In this document: positions 52,701 through 62,953 of the stretch, piece by piece
Position numbering within the stretch: position 1 is the first letter of the stretch
How the letters are laid out: each line of letters opens with the position of its first letter
Assembly (NCBI GenBank): GCA_039881045.1
Contig: JAYWVB010000069.1
Location: 97,563 to 161,562 of the forward strand
Source of the DNA: Chaetomium olivaceum
Taxonomy: Eukaryota; Ascomycota; Sordariomycetes; Sordariales; Chaetomiaceae
Direction of reading: 5' to 3'
Length of the DNA: 64,000 nucleotides
The notes under the pieces: generated by a model
The model's database searches: none
Told to the model about the DNA's origin: nothing
The model's input: the letters and a program-made list of their open reading frames with translations, nothing else
Made by a program: the position numbers and the translations under genes

Positions 52701-55700
52701 TGATAAAAACTATAAAGGATATTACTTTTATAGTACGTTAAAAAAAATAGTAAATAATATCAAAGAGTAAAGAGTAAGAATCTTTATTTGGCCTCGGTTA
52801 GAGTAACGTCTAACATAAACCGTCAAATTGCGGGAACACCTTAAAGCAATTTTAACCAAACAAATATGGTAACATGATTTGTGGCACGATTAATGACTCG
52901 TGGTATGGTAAAATCAAAATTGATGCACGAAAGGAAATAGGCTATCCGCAGCCAAGCACTAACTGCCCAGTATTAAGGGTAAGGGTGTGCAGTTCATCGA
53001 CTAAACGGTGGTTGGTAAATAATTTTAATAATTATTTATTTAAGATATAGTCAGGCCCTATTCGAAAGAATACAGGAGTATTATTTTTATATTTTATTTA
53101 CCCTGGCATGAAGCAGAGAGGTAAGTGTAAATTACACTATTATATAAGATAACTCCGTTAAATGGATAATCTTCAGATTATTTAGGGAGAAGGCCCCTAA
53201 CTTTACCTGTATTATTTTAAAATAAATGGTTAAAAGGGGAGAAGCGTACCTTGGACTTCTTCAAGCATTTGTATTTAACAACATTAATAGAATAAAAAGA
53301 TTTTTTTGCGGTTTAATTAGAGTAGTTTCTTTTTTATTGCAGTTTTATTATAATTCCAGTTTTGTTCATATTTTTCATCTTTTTCAAATTCGGATGGTTG
53401 TTGCTAATCTACCAATCGGTTTTAGTAGTAAGCGTGTCGCTAGTAATGTTTTTGTATTAAAACAATGTGTACGTTTCTATTCTACAGTTGCCGAAAGGCT
53501 TGATTTAAATGTAGATGCTGTTAAAGATCTTTATACTGATAGATTGGCTCCTGCTAAACCTTTTACTGATAAAGTTGTACTTTCGGTTTCAAATATTTTA
53601 GATGTATCCTTAAGAGCGCAATTCTTTAGCCAGTTAAAAGATAAAGGAGGGGGTATCTATTTATTTCAGTATAAGCACGATCCTAATGTTTTTTATATAG
53701 GTAGAACTACTCAGTTTGTATATAGATTTAGATCTCATATTAATCATAAATTATCCGATAAGTTCCATGTTTTTGGTAATTTAGTAGGGTGAGATAACTT
53801 TACGGTAAGTATTGTTGAGTTTTGTGAAAAACAAGATTTAGGTCTTAGAGAGAATTACTATCTTCAAAAATATCTTCCTTTGTTGAATACTACTTTTAGT
53901 TCTAAATTAAGTGATACAGCTATATACGAAACTTTAACTAGTAAATTAAAAGAAATTAAGTTAAGCAATAGTATATTTTCTAAAGACAAAAAAAGTATTT
54001 ATAAGGGTGTTGGTATTTATATATATAAGTTATCCCCTTCACATATAGACCCTGTTTTTGATAAATATTCTAGTTTAAATAAAGCAAGTGAAATGACAAA
54101 AATAGCTCGTTCAACTTTGGCTCTATATTTAGATTCTAATGTTCCTTCTGAAGGTTTATTATTCTATTCTGAGCCTTTAGTAGACTTTGAGTCATCCTTT
54201 CAACTAGTTTCTGAATCCTTAGATAATTTTAACATTAGTTCAAACAAATCCAAAAAAGTTTGGGTTTACACTATTTTTAATAATGAAGTAGAGTTAGTTA
54301 ATAACGAACCTTTTGATTCTAGAGGTTTAGCAGCTAAATTTTTAAATACATCACATAATGTAGTGAGATATTTTATGGATAGTTGAAAAGGTAGAGGGTA
54401 TAACGGGTATTATTTATTTAGTAATCCTTTGAATCGTGAAGGGTTAGAAAGTTTACTTGCATTATATCTATCTGACAGTACACCTGGAAAAGTCAAGGTA
54501 TGAGCATATTGTGCCAATACTTTAGAGTTAATTAACAACTCATTTTTCAATACCCTAAAAGAGGCAGGAAACTTTTTTGATATGAAATATACTACTATTG
54601 CTAAACATTTAGACACAGAACTTCCTACTAAACAAGGCGGTAGACTTATTTATTTATTTTCTCACGAAATAGATAATGAAATGCGTGATCAGCTTAAAAA
54701 CAAAGATATCACAGTGATTAGTAACACCACCACAGAAATATGGGTATATAAGAAAAGTAATGGTGAATTTACTTTATTAGACAATAATCAACCTTTCAAG
54801 TCTAGATTAGAAGCTACTAAAGCCTTAAAAATTAGCCATAAAACTCTTACTAAAAAACTTAATACCTATATTCCTTATAACGAATTATACTTTTTTACTT
54901 TTCCTAATCCGAGCGAAGCTGGGCTGAGGGATGAGGTAAGTGAAGTGAAAAAATAGAAATAATCATGATGATATATTATGATATTATGTGACGGTTATAA
55001 TGAAAATTTAGAGATGGAGAGTGGCCGAGTCGATCTTAGGCGGTCAGGGGTTTGGGATGGTGGGTAAACTTTCCGCCTACAGTATTTCGTACGACGCCTT
55101 CATCTCTGTGTAACCAGCTAGGGATTGATAAATAAAAAAAATCATCTTTTTATTCGATTTAAATTTAAGCAAGTGCCATAATATAGCGATTTATTTCTAA
55201 ATACTTATTTTTTCTAGTGTTTAACTGCCACTACCACCTTAGGTGTAGTAGGCAAGAGGAAATAAAATCCCTGTTTTATGCAAATTTAACTATATGCTGG
55301 AAAACCCTTATACGTAAAAGCATCTTATTAAAAACAAAACGATAAGGACAATCAGCAGGAAACGTTATAATATAATTTTAAAGATTAGACCTTTAAAGAA
55401 AAATATTATATTGTAATGGTCCTCAACGACTACACGTTTACATTTACCTAGTCTAATTACAAGAAAAAAGGTAAATGATGATATAGTCTAAACCATCTCG
55501 TAAGAGATGGAATGATAGGTATTTAAATAAATTTCTATCAAATTAATAAGACATGTTGCGGATGCGTTAAAACTTTTATTAAAAGAATATGTAGCACCTA
55601 CGCAAGCTAACATAGTATTATTCTTTTTAGGTCCTGTAATTACATTAATTTTTGCCCTTTTAGGTTATGCAGTAATTCCATATGGGCCTGGGTTAACAGT

Positions 55701-58549
55701 TAATGATTTCAGTCTAGGAATATACTATATGTTGGCTGTATCTTCTTTAGCTACGTATGGTATACTATTAGCGGGGTTTTTTCTTCCAGTCTTTAATTTA
55801 CATACTAATAATACTCAAGATTATTTATCTCACAAATCCAAGTCAAAATTTGTTTTAAACTTTCATATCAAAATATCAAAATATCCGAATCTATCTAGAT
55901 GTTTTATTCACACTAACCAACATCATAATAATAACAACAATAGTAATATGAATAGCGAAGAGTATATCCAAGAAATTTTTAAAGATAGAGTTGCGCCTGT
56001 GATACCCTTCGATCGAAACTTAATAAAAGACTCTTGTTTTAATTATACTGATAAGATATTGAAAGCTAAGTTCCTTAAAGAATGAGGAACCAAAGCTGGA
56101 ATTTATCTTATAGAATACAAATATAAACAAATTAGTATGTAATATAAAGACTTTAATTATATTGAATTTTAGTAACGCACCTTATGTCTCTGCGTATTTG
56201 GGATCACGAGTGCTTCGTACGCACGCACTGCGTAGTAGTACTACTTCGTAGTACTTCGTACTTCGTACTTCGTAGTAAAAGATTTTTTTTGTCTTATTCC
56301 CAAAGATTAGAGGCCGGTCCTTTACTGAACATTTTATAAAAATAAGCCCCTTAATTACGTAAGTAATTAACGATAAACCGTATGAATTTCAAGAAAAACT
56401 TATATTAAGTTTATTTGAAGCGAAGCCAAGATGTAAATCTTGGAACGTTCAACGACTAGCAGATATAAATTTGCTGCCATGAGTATTCGGGATCTATACT
56501 ACAAATATCTTCAAAATTATTTGCCTGGTATTATATGGTTTAAGATTTTTATCCTACCATAAATAAATATTTAGAGGTACTTTTAATTAAGATAAAAAGT
56601 AGATATTATAGATTATAACGTAGTCTGAGCCATATTGTGAAATATGGATTTAATATTAAACATATTAAGATAACAACCCTGGAAGTGCTAATAGTAAATA
56701 TGCTTTTTTAGGTTCCTTAAGAAGTACAGCTCAATTGATTAGTTATGAACTGGTATTAAGTTCAGCTATACTTTTAGTTATTATGTTAACTGGTAACTTG
56801 AATCTTACTGTAAACACAGAGTCTCAAAGAGCTATTTGATATGTACTACCTTTATTACCTATATTTATTATATTTTTTATAGGATCTGTAGCTGAAACTA
56901 ATAGAGCTCCTTTTGATTTGGCCGAGGCTAAACACTAATTCATAATTGGACTTGGTCTCGTTAAAGACCGCTGTATGCTGGAAACTCCAATGCGAAGCAT
57001 TGGACAATCAGCAGGAAACCAAAGTATTATTTATACAAGTAGGATCCTCAGAGACTAAACGCGGTCATTAAACATATTGTGTTTAATAAGATATAGTCCA
57101 ATCCTGTGCGTGAGCACAGGTATAATATATACATACCCAAAGTTAAGACCTTTTATATATAAAGTATCTAGAGTAAAATATGCACATTTGACCAATCCCC
57201 TTTTTTTTTTTTTTTTTTTAAAAAGGGGATGGAAATTACTGCTTACTTCGTAGCACACGTCATGTTTACCATCATCACTACCTTCACCAATGGATGTAAT
57301 CCATTGATTAGATAATAATGATATTGTTCTATCTTACCGTGAATTATTAAAGAATAAAGGGGGTATTTATTGTTTTCTTAATACTGTCAAAAGTAAACGA
57401 TACGTAGGTAGCGCTAAAGATTTATATATAAGACTTATTGAACATCTTTCTAATAAAAAGTCTAATACAGCATTACAAAATGCTATGTTAAAATATGGAC
57501 TAAATAACTTTAATTTTTGTGTATTTGAATATTTTACATATGATAATAAAATAGTTAGTCATAAGGCTTTAACTGACTTAGAAACAAGTTACATTGAGAA
57601 ATATCCCTTTGATAATTTGTATAATTTCATGAAAACGGCTACAAGTCTTCTTGGTTATAAACATACAGACGAAGCAAAGTTAAAGATGTTAAAAAGGTTT
57701 GAAGATAAATCTAATCACCCTATGTACGGTAAATCACATACTATTGATGCGTGCGCAAGCTAGTAAATTAATAAGTAAACCTGGAGAACTAAATCCAATG
57801 TTTGGTAAAAAACATAGTGAAGCGACTAAAGAGGTTATAAGTAGTAAAATGAGTAAACACCCTTATGGTATGGGTATTTATAATTTAAATGATAATTTAA
57901 TATCTAAGTTTAAAAATAATGCAAAATTAGCTCAACACTTAAATATATCTAGGGTAACAGTAGGTAAATATTTAAATTCAGGTCTTGTTTACAATAAAAT
58001 ATATCGTTTTAAAGTAAATAAGAAATAAAGTATATATTTTTAATAAAAATGGAGTCAGAACTTGTTAGTGGTTTTATGACAGAACATGCTGCAGTAGTTT
58101 TTGTATTCTTTTTCTTAGCTGAATACGGAAGTATAGTTTTAATGTGTATACTTACAAGTATTTTGTTTTTAGGTGGTTATTTATTGATTAATAATTTAGA
58201 GATATTTAATATAAATATATTTGATTGTATTCATTTTATTATTATTTATAACCCAATCTTTGTAGAAGATTTCAATTTATACTGAAAATATTATTATATT
58301 TATACAGAGTATTTTTTAAAAAATTCTATTGTAGATGGATTATTTTATGGATTAAGTCTAGGGTTAAAAAGTTCGATCTTGATATTCATTTTTATATGAG
58401 TAAGAGCTTCTTTCCCTAGAATACGTTTTGATCAATTGATGGCTTTCTGTTGAACAGTTTTATTACCTATACTGTTCGCTTTAATAGTTTTAATACCTTG
58501 TATATTATACAGTTATAATATATTCCCTGTTAATATATCTTTACTATAA
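49707..58549 (+). CDS. nad1: NADH dehydrogenase subunit 1, 5 exons
   Basis: Nad1 forms the quinone-entry region of complex I. Exons: 49707-49850, 53247-53270, 55558-55777, 56670-56929, 58052-58549. Landmarks: ERKTMASMQRRLGPNQIG, then YLGLLQAF, ADALKLLLKEYVAPTQAN, GSANSKYAFLGSLRSTAQ, FIGSVAETNRAPFDLAEA, ESELVSGFMTEHAAVVFVFF. The reading frame is unbroken across all exons, unlike nad4L, nad5, cob and cox1. The exon 2/3 junction could shift by one base. Ends at TAA 58549. Confidence 0.93.
49865..49875. repeat. GC palindrome GTGCGAAGCAC
   Basis: Same element as 10195 and 38230; breaks the exon-fused frame of the nad1 intron 1 ORF. Confidence 0.7.
50068..50087. repeat. palindrome AGTGCTTACTTCGTAGCACT
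   Basis: Twenty-base near-palindrome, inverse of the element at 50766-50785, inserted in the ORF after EDIL. Confidence 0.7.
50274..50317. repeat. tandem TGCATAACTTCGTAAGC element
   Basis: Two head-to-tail copies inside the GIY-YIG remnant. Related single copies are near 2775, 51006-51031 and 51195-51217. Confidence 0.7.
50327..50355. repeat. poly-T hairpin (CATCCC-T(n)-GGGATG)
   Basis: CATCCC, about 14 T, AAAGGGATG. Relatives at 51150-51181 and 57195-57231; a looser one at 3500-3526. Confidence 0.7.
50766..50785. repeat. palindrome AGTGCTACGAAGTAAGCACT
   Basis: Inserted in the last module of the nad1 intron 1 remnant. Confidence 0.7.
50845..50898. repeat. 54-bp GC cluster, copy 2
   Basis: Almost identical to 42359-42412 in cox1 intron 13; both follow a poly-A/T tract. 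Confidence 0.9.
51150..51181. repeat. poly-T hairpin, second copy
   Basis: TCCC, about 16-17 T, AAAAGGGA. Just before it an 18-bp unit (AGAGATAGTATAATAACA) is tandemly repeated at about 51060-51102. Confidence 0.65.
51200..52770 (+). pseudogene. GIY-YIG endonuclease, copy 2 (nad1 intron 1)
   Basis: NRKAPVIPFKDNIISVCEDL, then after a one-base change near 51357 GGIYMFFYKTDPNIYYIGRA (GIY..YIG), FHKRFKAPL, HQEKENYYLQKYLPLLNT with Glu. A 120-bp insertion (about 51655-51775) containing a TACTACG array breaks it. The C-terminal modules (INKLSQYLGVSRETISIYL, WVYDTLTLELIDSFSSM, WVYKIVGGELILINSN) follow, with another insertion of GCGCTAC repeats near 52230-52265 and a C/G-run hairpin near 52505. Ends TAA 52770. 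Confidence 0.72.
51694..51755. repeat. 7-bp tandem repeat (TACTACG)
   Basis: About nine units with one irregularity, inside the GIY-YIG copy 2 pseudogene. It differs by one base per unit from the TACTGCG array at 19156. The flank (CTTCGTACGCACG..ACTGCG) recurs at 56213. Confidence 0.9.
53271..54956 (+). CDS. GIY-YIG homing endonuclease, intact (nad1 intron 2)
   Basis: Continuous from 24-nt exon 2 to TAG 54956, about 560 residues. Leader with CVRFYSTVAERL, DRLAPAKPFTDKVV (shared by all nad1 copies), KGGGIYLFQYKHDPNVFYIG (GIY..YIG), VYRFRSHINH with Arg, LRENYYLQKYLPLLNTTF with Glu, followed by four DNA-binding modules of about 60-70 residues (SSLNKASEMTKIARSTLALYL; SRGLAAKFLNTSHNVVRYF and others). 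This is the only complete member of the nad1 group and the probable parent type of copies 1, 2 and 4. Confidence 0.88.
53271..55557 (+). mobile_element. nad1 intron 2 (group I)
   Basis: Core 3' of the ORF (55290-55500): CTATATGCTGGAAAACC, CAATCAGCAGGAAACG, CCTCAACGACTACACG, GATATAGTCTAAACC. Confidence 0.82.
55778..56142 (+). pseudogene. truncated GIY-YIG ORF (nad1 intron 3)
   Basis: Fused to exon 3: leader with Asn run, DRVAPVIPFDRNLIKDSC, EWGTKAGIYLIEYKYK, then a stop at 56142 just after the GIY strand. The YIG strand, catalytic residues and all C-terminal modules are gone; a repeat block (56211-56276) follows where they would be. Confidence 0.75.
56211..56276. repeat. CTTCGTA/TACTAC repeat block
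   Basis: Contains CTTCGTACGCACGCACTGCG, also present with one change at 51668 next to the TACTACG array, followed by ACTTCGT units. Confidence 0.75.
57195..57231. repeat. poly-T hairpin, third copy
   Basis: ATCCCC, about 20 T, AAAAAGGGGAT; followed by half of the GCTTACTTCGTAGCAC palindrome (57241-57256). Confidence 0.65.
57290..58028 (+). pseudogene. GIY-YIG endonuclease broken by a palindrome (nad1 intron 4)
   Basis: ATG 57290 (the frame opens after a TAG in a palindrome). NKGGIYCFLNTVKSKRYVGS (GIY..YVG), DLYIRLIEHL with Arg, LETSYIEKYPFDNLYN with Glu, then LGYKHTDEAKLKMLKR. At about 57748-57762 GCGTGCGCAAGC is inserted, giving a stop and frame shift; the rest (SKPGELNPMFGKKHSE.., AQHLNISRVTVGKYLN) continues to 58028. 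Smaller family than the other nad1 copies. Confidence 0.78.
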
Positions 58550-59158
58550 TTAATAAAACCCTCTTCTTTTTTTATTATTATATAGTTATATCTAATTATA
58601 AGAATAATAATAATAATAATTAATTATAAGTGCTTTTTGTAACCTTTAAGGTTGGCATAGTTATATAATTATAATTTTATGTTATAGTACTATTATAGCA
58701 GTGTAGTGTACTGCTGCTTTGCTTAGCTTTAGCTTGCTACGAAATAAGTAGCAGAAGTTATGGACTACCTATTATTACTATCTCAAACTGTTAATTATAA
58801 TAGTATACTGCTATTAATACTAGTAGGTACCTATGTGTTGTTTACTTTTTAAATAAAATAATCTCTAGAATACATTGGTTAAATATATGCATACTTCTGC
58901 TGCTGACGTAGTAAGCACAGCCCAGCACAATGTACTATTAATAAAGCATAAAACCTCTTAGCGAAATTAGTAAAATAGGAGGTATCCCTCTGTAGTCTAC
59001 GATGTACGAAGTATAAAGTACGGTTATTTGGGTTTTTACTGTTAAAGATGAAGACTACCAGATATCAGATGTATTTCAATATCTTCAGCAATTTATCTCT
59101 GGTGTGATGTTTTACTGTGGCGAATTAGTGTAAAAGTAAGGGTAGCGACCACGTCTAG
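58550..59158. other. nad1-nad4 intergenic region
   Basis: AT-rich with GCTTAGCTTTAGCTTGC-type short repeats near 58725. No tRNA or convincing ORF found. Confidence 0.5.
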
Positions 59159-62099
59159 GTGTCTTTATTATATGTTTTGCTAATTATACCTATAATAGGT
59201 ATATTTTTAATCTCTACAATACATAGTTTTTATCCTGCAACAGTACCGATGGTAAAATCTATGGATAAGGGAGAGAACGCCCGTCAAGATAAAAGGTTTA
59301 TAGATTTTTCAAAGGGAAATGGTTTAAATGCAGATAATAAAGAATATTCTTTTTTTGATGTAAGTTATTATAAGAAAATCGCTTTTATAACTACTATACT
59401 AAATCTAATTGTATCATTAATAATATATATGTTGTTCGACTTTAGCAATAATCAATTTCAATTTATACAAGAAAATTTGGATTTAAGTTTTTATGATATA
59501 TATTTAGGAGTGGATGGTCTTTCAATATACTTTGTTTTATTAACTACAATAATAATGCCTATAGCGTTAGTATCTAATTGAAACTCAATAGTAAACAATA
59601 TAAAATCATACTTAATAATCATATTGCTCTTAGAAACTCTATTATTAGCAGTGTTTTTAGTGTTAGATGTACTATTATTTTATATATTTTTTGAAAGTAT
59701 ATTACCACCTTTATTTATATTAATTGGTTTATTTGGATCAAGTAATAAAGTAAGAGCTAGTTTCTACATATTTTTATATACATTTTCCCGAAAGTGTAAA
59801 AGAGCCAAATTCCGGGCAAGCCTTAAAGCTTTAGTAACCAAGTACATAAAGGAAACTTTTTATATGGCCTGATTAATGACTCAGGGTATGGTAATATCAC
59901 TAAAGATGAAGAACAATTTGTTCATGAAATGGGTAATCGCGGATCTAAATCATTCTTGGTTTAAAGTCAAGTGTATACAGACTATAAACTTAAAGGGTGT
60001 AAAAGAGCAACGAGTAGATGGTTCTTCGAATTCTAGAATTTTAGATTTCGTAAGGTGTACTCTAGTCGCAGGTAAACCTGTTTTTGAGAGAAAAATTCAT
60101 TCTCGTTATAATAATATAATTGCAAATAGTAACTTTAAAAGATCATTGCACACAACCTACATAAACAAGTTGGAAGCTAAAACTAATTTAGATCCCTGAT
60201 TTATTACAGGGTTAGTTGATGCAGAAGGATCTTTTATGTTAGGTTTTTTTAAAAGTGATACGTATAGAATGGGTTATCAAATCCAAGCTATTTTTAAAAT
60301 TGCTTTACATAGTAAAGATTTAGATTTACTATCTCAAATTCAAAAATTTTTTGGGTTTGGTAAAATCACCAAACACGGAGAAACTTCTTCACAATATACA
60401 GTTAAATCTTTAAAAGATTTAAAAACAATCATTGCTCATTTTGATAATTATCCATTATTAGGTCAAAAATGAGCAGATTATACTCTTTTTAAAAGTGCTG
60501 TTCAATTAATTAAGGATAAAGAACATTTAAATAAACAAGGGTTTAATAAATTACTTTGTATTAGAGATTCTATGAATTTAGGTTTATCAGAAGAATTGAA
60601 ATTAAATTTCCCTGATATCCAGCCTGTACCTGGGCCATTAGTTCCTAAAATTAATAATATAAATCCTAATTGAATCGCAGGTTTAACTAGTGGTGACGGA
60701 TGTTTTCATATTTCTATACGTAACTCTCCTACAACTAAATGGGGTAAATCCGTAGTGTTAAAATTTCATATTGTTCAACATAGCAAAGATATTGAACTAA
60801 TGGAAATGTTAATATCCACTCTTAGGTGTGGTAGAATTGAATTAAGGTTAAACCAATCCGCTGTATATTTTGTTGTAACAAACTTTAAAGATGTTTTTGA
60901 AAAAATTATACCACTATTTAATAAATATCCGATTAAAGGTGTTAAAGCTTTAGACTTTGCGGATTTTAAAAAAGTATTGGGTTTAATGCACAATAAAGAA
61001 CATTTAACAGAACAAGGTTTGTCTAAAATTCAATCTATCAAGTTAAGTATGAATTCCTACAGAAAAAATTAATATTATTATAATTGCTGGTTAGCCAGTA
61101 TGAATTGAAGTAACTCAAAATTAAAGAAAACGCAGTTATGCGAACGTATTCGGATCTTTATTTTTATTATTATCTATATTAACGATGTCTTCAATAATGG
61201 GTACAACTTATTTCGACGTTTTATTCAAAAGTAGTTTTGAATATACTACTCAAATATTTTTATTTTGCGGTATATTTATTGCTTTTGCAGTAAAAACTCC
61301 GGTCTGAGGACTACAAAGTTGATTATTAAGGGCCCATGTTGAGTCTCCTCTAGGTGGAAGTATAATATTAGCTGCGGTTGTTCTTAAGCTAAGTTTATAC
61401 GGAATATTCAGATTAATGCTTCCATTATTACCTAGTATTTCAATTAACTATACTTTCCTAATTTATACTATAGGAGCTATCAGTATTGTTTATGCTAGCA
61501 TTAGCACTCTTAGAACTACAGATGTAAAAGAGTTAGTTGCATATTCTTCAGTAGCTCATGCAGCAGTATACTTAATGAGTGCCTTCAGTAATACAATACA
61601 AGGAATTGAAGGTAGTATTTTATTAGGATTAGGTCACGGGTTTGTTAGTTCAGGGTTATTTATATGTGTAGGTGGTATTCTGTACGACCGTTCAGGAACT
61701 AGAATTATATCTTTCTACAAGGGAATGACTCAAATGATGCCTCTTTTATCTATACTATTCTTTATTCTTTGTTTAGGAAATTGTGCGACTCCATTGACTT
61801 TAAATTTCGTAGGAGAGTTTATGTCCCTATACGGTATATTCGAAAGATTACCAGTGTTAGGTGCGATCGCTTGTTCTTCTATAATATTTTCTGCAGCTTA
61901 CACTATTTACATGTTTAACAGAATCATGTTTGGTGGTTCATTTAGTAAATTCTTTGAAGAAAGTATAGCTGATGTAACTAAAAGAGAATTTTTCATATTA
62001 TTAACTTTAGTTGCTTTTACTATAATATTTGGTATATATCCTTCTTTTATTCTAGATGGTTTACATTACTATGTATCAAGTTTATTGTACAATATTTAA
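59159..62099 (+). CDS. nad4: NADH dehydrogenase subunit 4
   Basis: Proton-pumping antiporter-like subunit of complex I. Exon 1 59159-59783, exon 2 61147-62099. The start is GTG directly after an in-frame TAG, so ATG is absent. YLGVDGLSIYFVLLTT, the helix with FFESILPP, then FGSLFLLL, CGIFIAFAVKTPVWGLQSWL (Trp via UGA), RAHVESPLGGSIILAAVVLKL and VAYSSVAHAAVY are all typical. Frame unbroken. The join TAT-ACA-T/TA-TTC gives YTLFGS. A charged loop (MDKGENARQDKRFIDFSKG) follows the first helix. Confidence 0.93.
59784..61072 (+). CDS. LAGLIDADG homing endonuclease, intact (nad4 intron)
   Basis: Continuous with nad4 exon 1 through the whole ribozyme core, about 430 intron codons to TAA 61072. Leader KRSLHTTYINKL, motifs WFITGLVDAEGSFML (near 60198) and WIAGLTSGDGCFHIS (near 60672), IIAHFDNYPLLGQKWADYTLF and KYPIKGVKALDFADF. 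I-OnuI-like. The best-preserved of the three related enzymes in nad4L, cox1 intron 5 and nad4. Confidence 0.9.
59784..61146 (+). mobile_element. nad4 intron 1 (group I)
   Basis: Core at the 5' end and translated: GCCAAATTCCGGGCAAGCC, GGTAATCGCGGATCTAA, AGAGCAACGAGTAGATGG, AAGGTGTACTCT. Same type as cox1 intron 5 and nad4L core 1. Confidence 0.85.
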
Positions 62100-62579
62100 A
62101 CAAAATATAAATTATATATTAAATAAATATGCCACTATGCTATAGATCCCTTGTATTATACTCTTTACATTTCTTAACGGTACTACATAGTACATAATAC
62201 TGAAATTATATATCTAGTCCCTAAAATCAAGTTTACTTATTAAATCCTGACAAAAGGTACTATAAATTTATTCCCCCCCCCCCTAAACCCCATCATTTAG
62301 AATATTTAATAAACAATTTTAAGCGGAGGCTAGCTGAGGCCAGTCGAGGCTGCTCTTTGTTTTATCAATTAAAGGAAAGATTTTAAAGCACATCTAAACT
62401 TGACGTTTGTAAAGTTAGATCGTCTGCACTTAAGCCTAATCTACCAACATGTTCTGAAGGTTATCTCTATGTATGATGGGATTCTAGGCTTATTTGTTAT
62501 GTACTTAATGTGAATATTGGTTCGTAGGTTCGATACCGTTCCTTGTTTTTATTCTCTTTTTTGCTTTGTTAGAAAAATA
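62100..62579. other. nad4-atp8 intergenic region
   Basis: Contains a 12-C run (62273-62284) and GGCTTATTTGTTATG (62488), shared with 22096. A T-loop-like GGTTCGATACC at 62528 has no supporting cloverleaf. Confidence 0.5.
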
Positions 62580-62747
62580 ATGCCTCAATTAGTTCCCTTT
62601 TTTTTTGTAAATGAAATAACTTTTACTTTTGTTATAATTGCTCTAACTGTTTATATTTTATCTAAATATATTTTACCTAGATTTGTTCGTTTATTTTTAT
62701 CTCGTACTTTTATATCCAAACTTTTAGATAGTTCTATAAACAAGTAG
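62580..62747 (+). CDS. atp8: ATP synthase subunit 8
   Basis: Fifty-five codons from ATG 62580: MPQLVPFFFVNEITFTFVII, one membrane helix, then SKYILPRFVRLFLSRTFISK. Atp8 is a small peripheral-stalk subunit of the F0 sector. It matches fungal Atp8 (usually about 48 residues) with about seven extra residues at the end (LDSSINK). Lies upstream of atp6 as usual. Confidence 0.93.
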   Translation: MPQLVPFFFVNEITFTFVIIALTVYILSKYILPRFVRLFLSRTFISKLLDSSINK

Positions 62748-62953
62748 GAGTACGGTATACAGGGTATGAACGTTAAATAATCAGTCTAAAAGCCGGATCT
62801 TCACCTTTCGTAGATGAATCCTGATTCGGATTACAGATATATACTATAAATATAATTCGGAATTCCCTTTATAAGAAAAAGAAAAAAAGAAAAGATAATA
62901 TTTAATGTATAGAATGATCAAGGTTTAATAGGATATTTTTCACATATTTGTCT
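62748..62953. other. atp8-atp6 spacer
   Basis: No gene seen; A-rich before the leader element. Confidence 0.5.

Larger units (their letters stand above)
49851..53246 (+). mobile_element. nad1 intron 1 (group I) with two GIY-YIG copies
   Basis: Core at 52838-53065: CAAATTGCGGGAACACC, CCGCAGCCAAGC, GTTCATCGACTAAACGG, AAGATATAGTCAGGCCC, the same type as nad4L core 2. Confidence 0.8.
55778..56669 (+). mobile_element. nad1 intron 3 (group I, cox1 intron 18-type core)
   Basis: Core at 56382-56655: TGAATTTCAAGAAAAACTT, TTGAAGCGAAGCCAAG, AACGTTCAACGACTAG, ACGTAGTCTGAGCC, then ATATTGTGAAATATGGATT, all matching cox1 intron 18. Confidence 0.82.
56930..58051 (+). mobile_element. nad1 intron 4 (group I)
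   Basis: Core at the 5' end (56980-57115): TGTATGCTGGAAACTCC, CAATCAGCAGGAAACC, CCTCAGAGACTAAACG, AAGATATAGTCC. Confidence 0.85.

Noticed and set aside
55011..55108. tRNA-Ser/Leu-like stretch (GGCCGAGTCGATCTTAGGC and AGAGATG..CATCTCT)
   Set aside because: A D-arm and a possible acceptor can be drawn, but the spacing between them is seven bases too long and no T-arm or anticodon arm fits. Left as part of nad1 intron 2.
62487..62540. tRNA-like sequence with GGTTCGATACC before atp8
   Set aside because: The T-loop looks right, but no acceptor or anticodon stem pairs with it.
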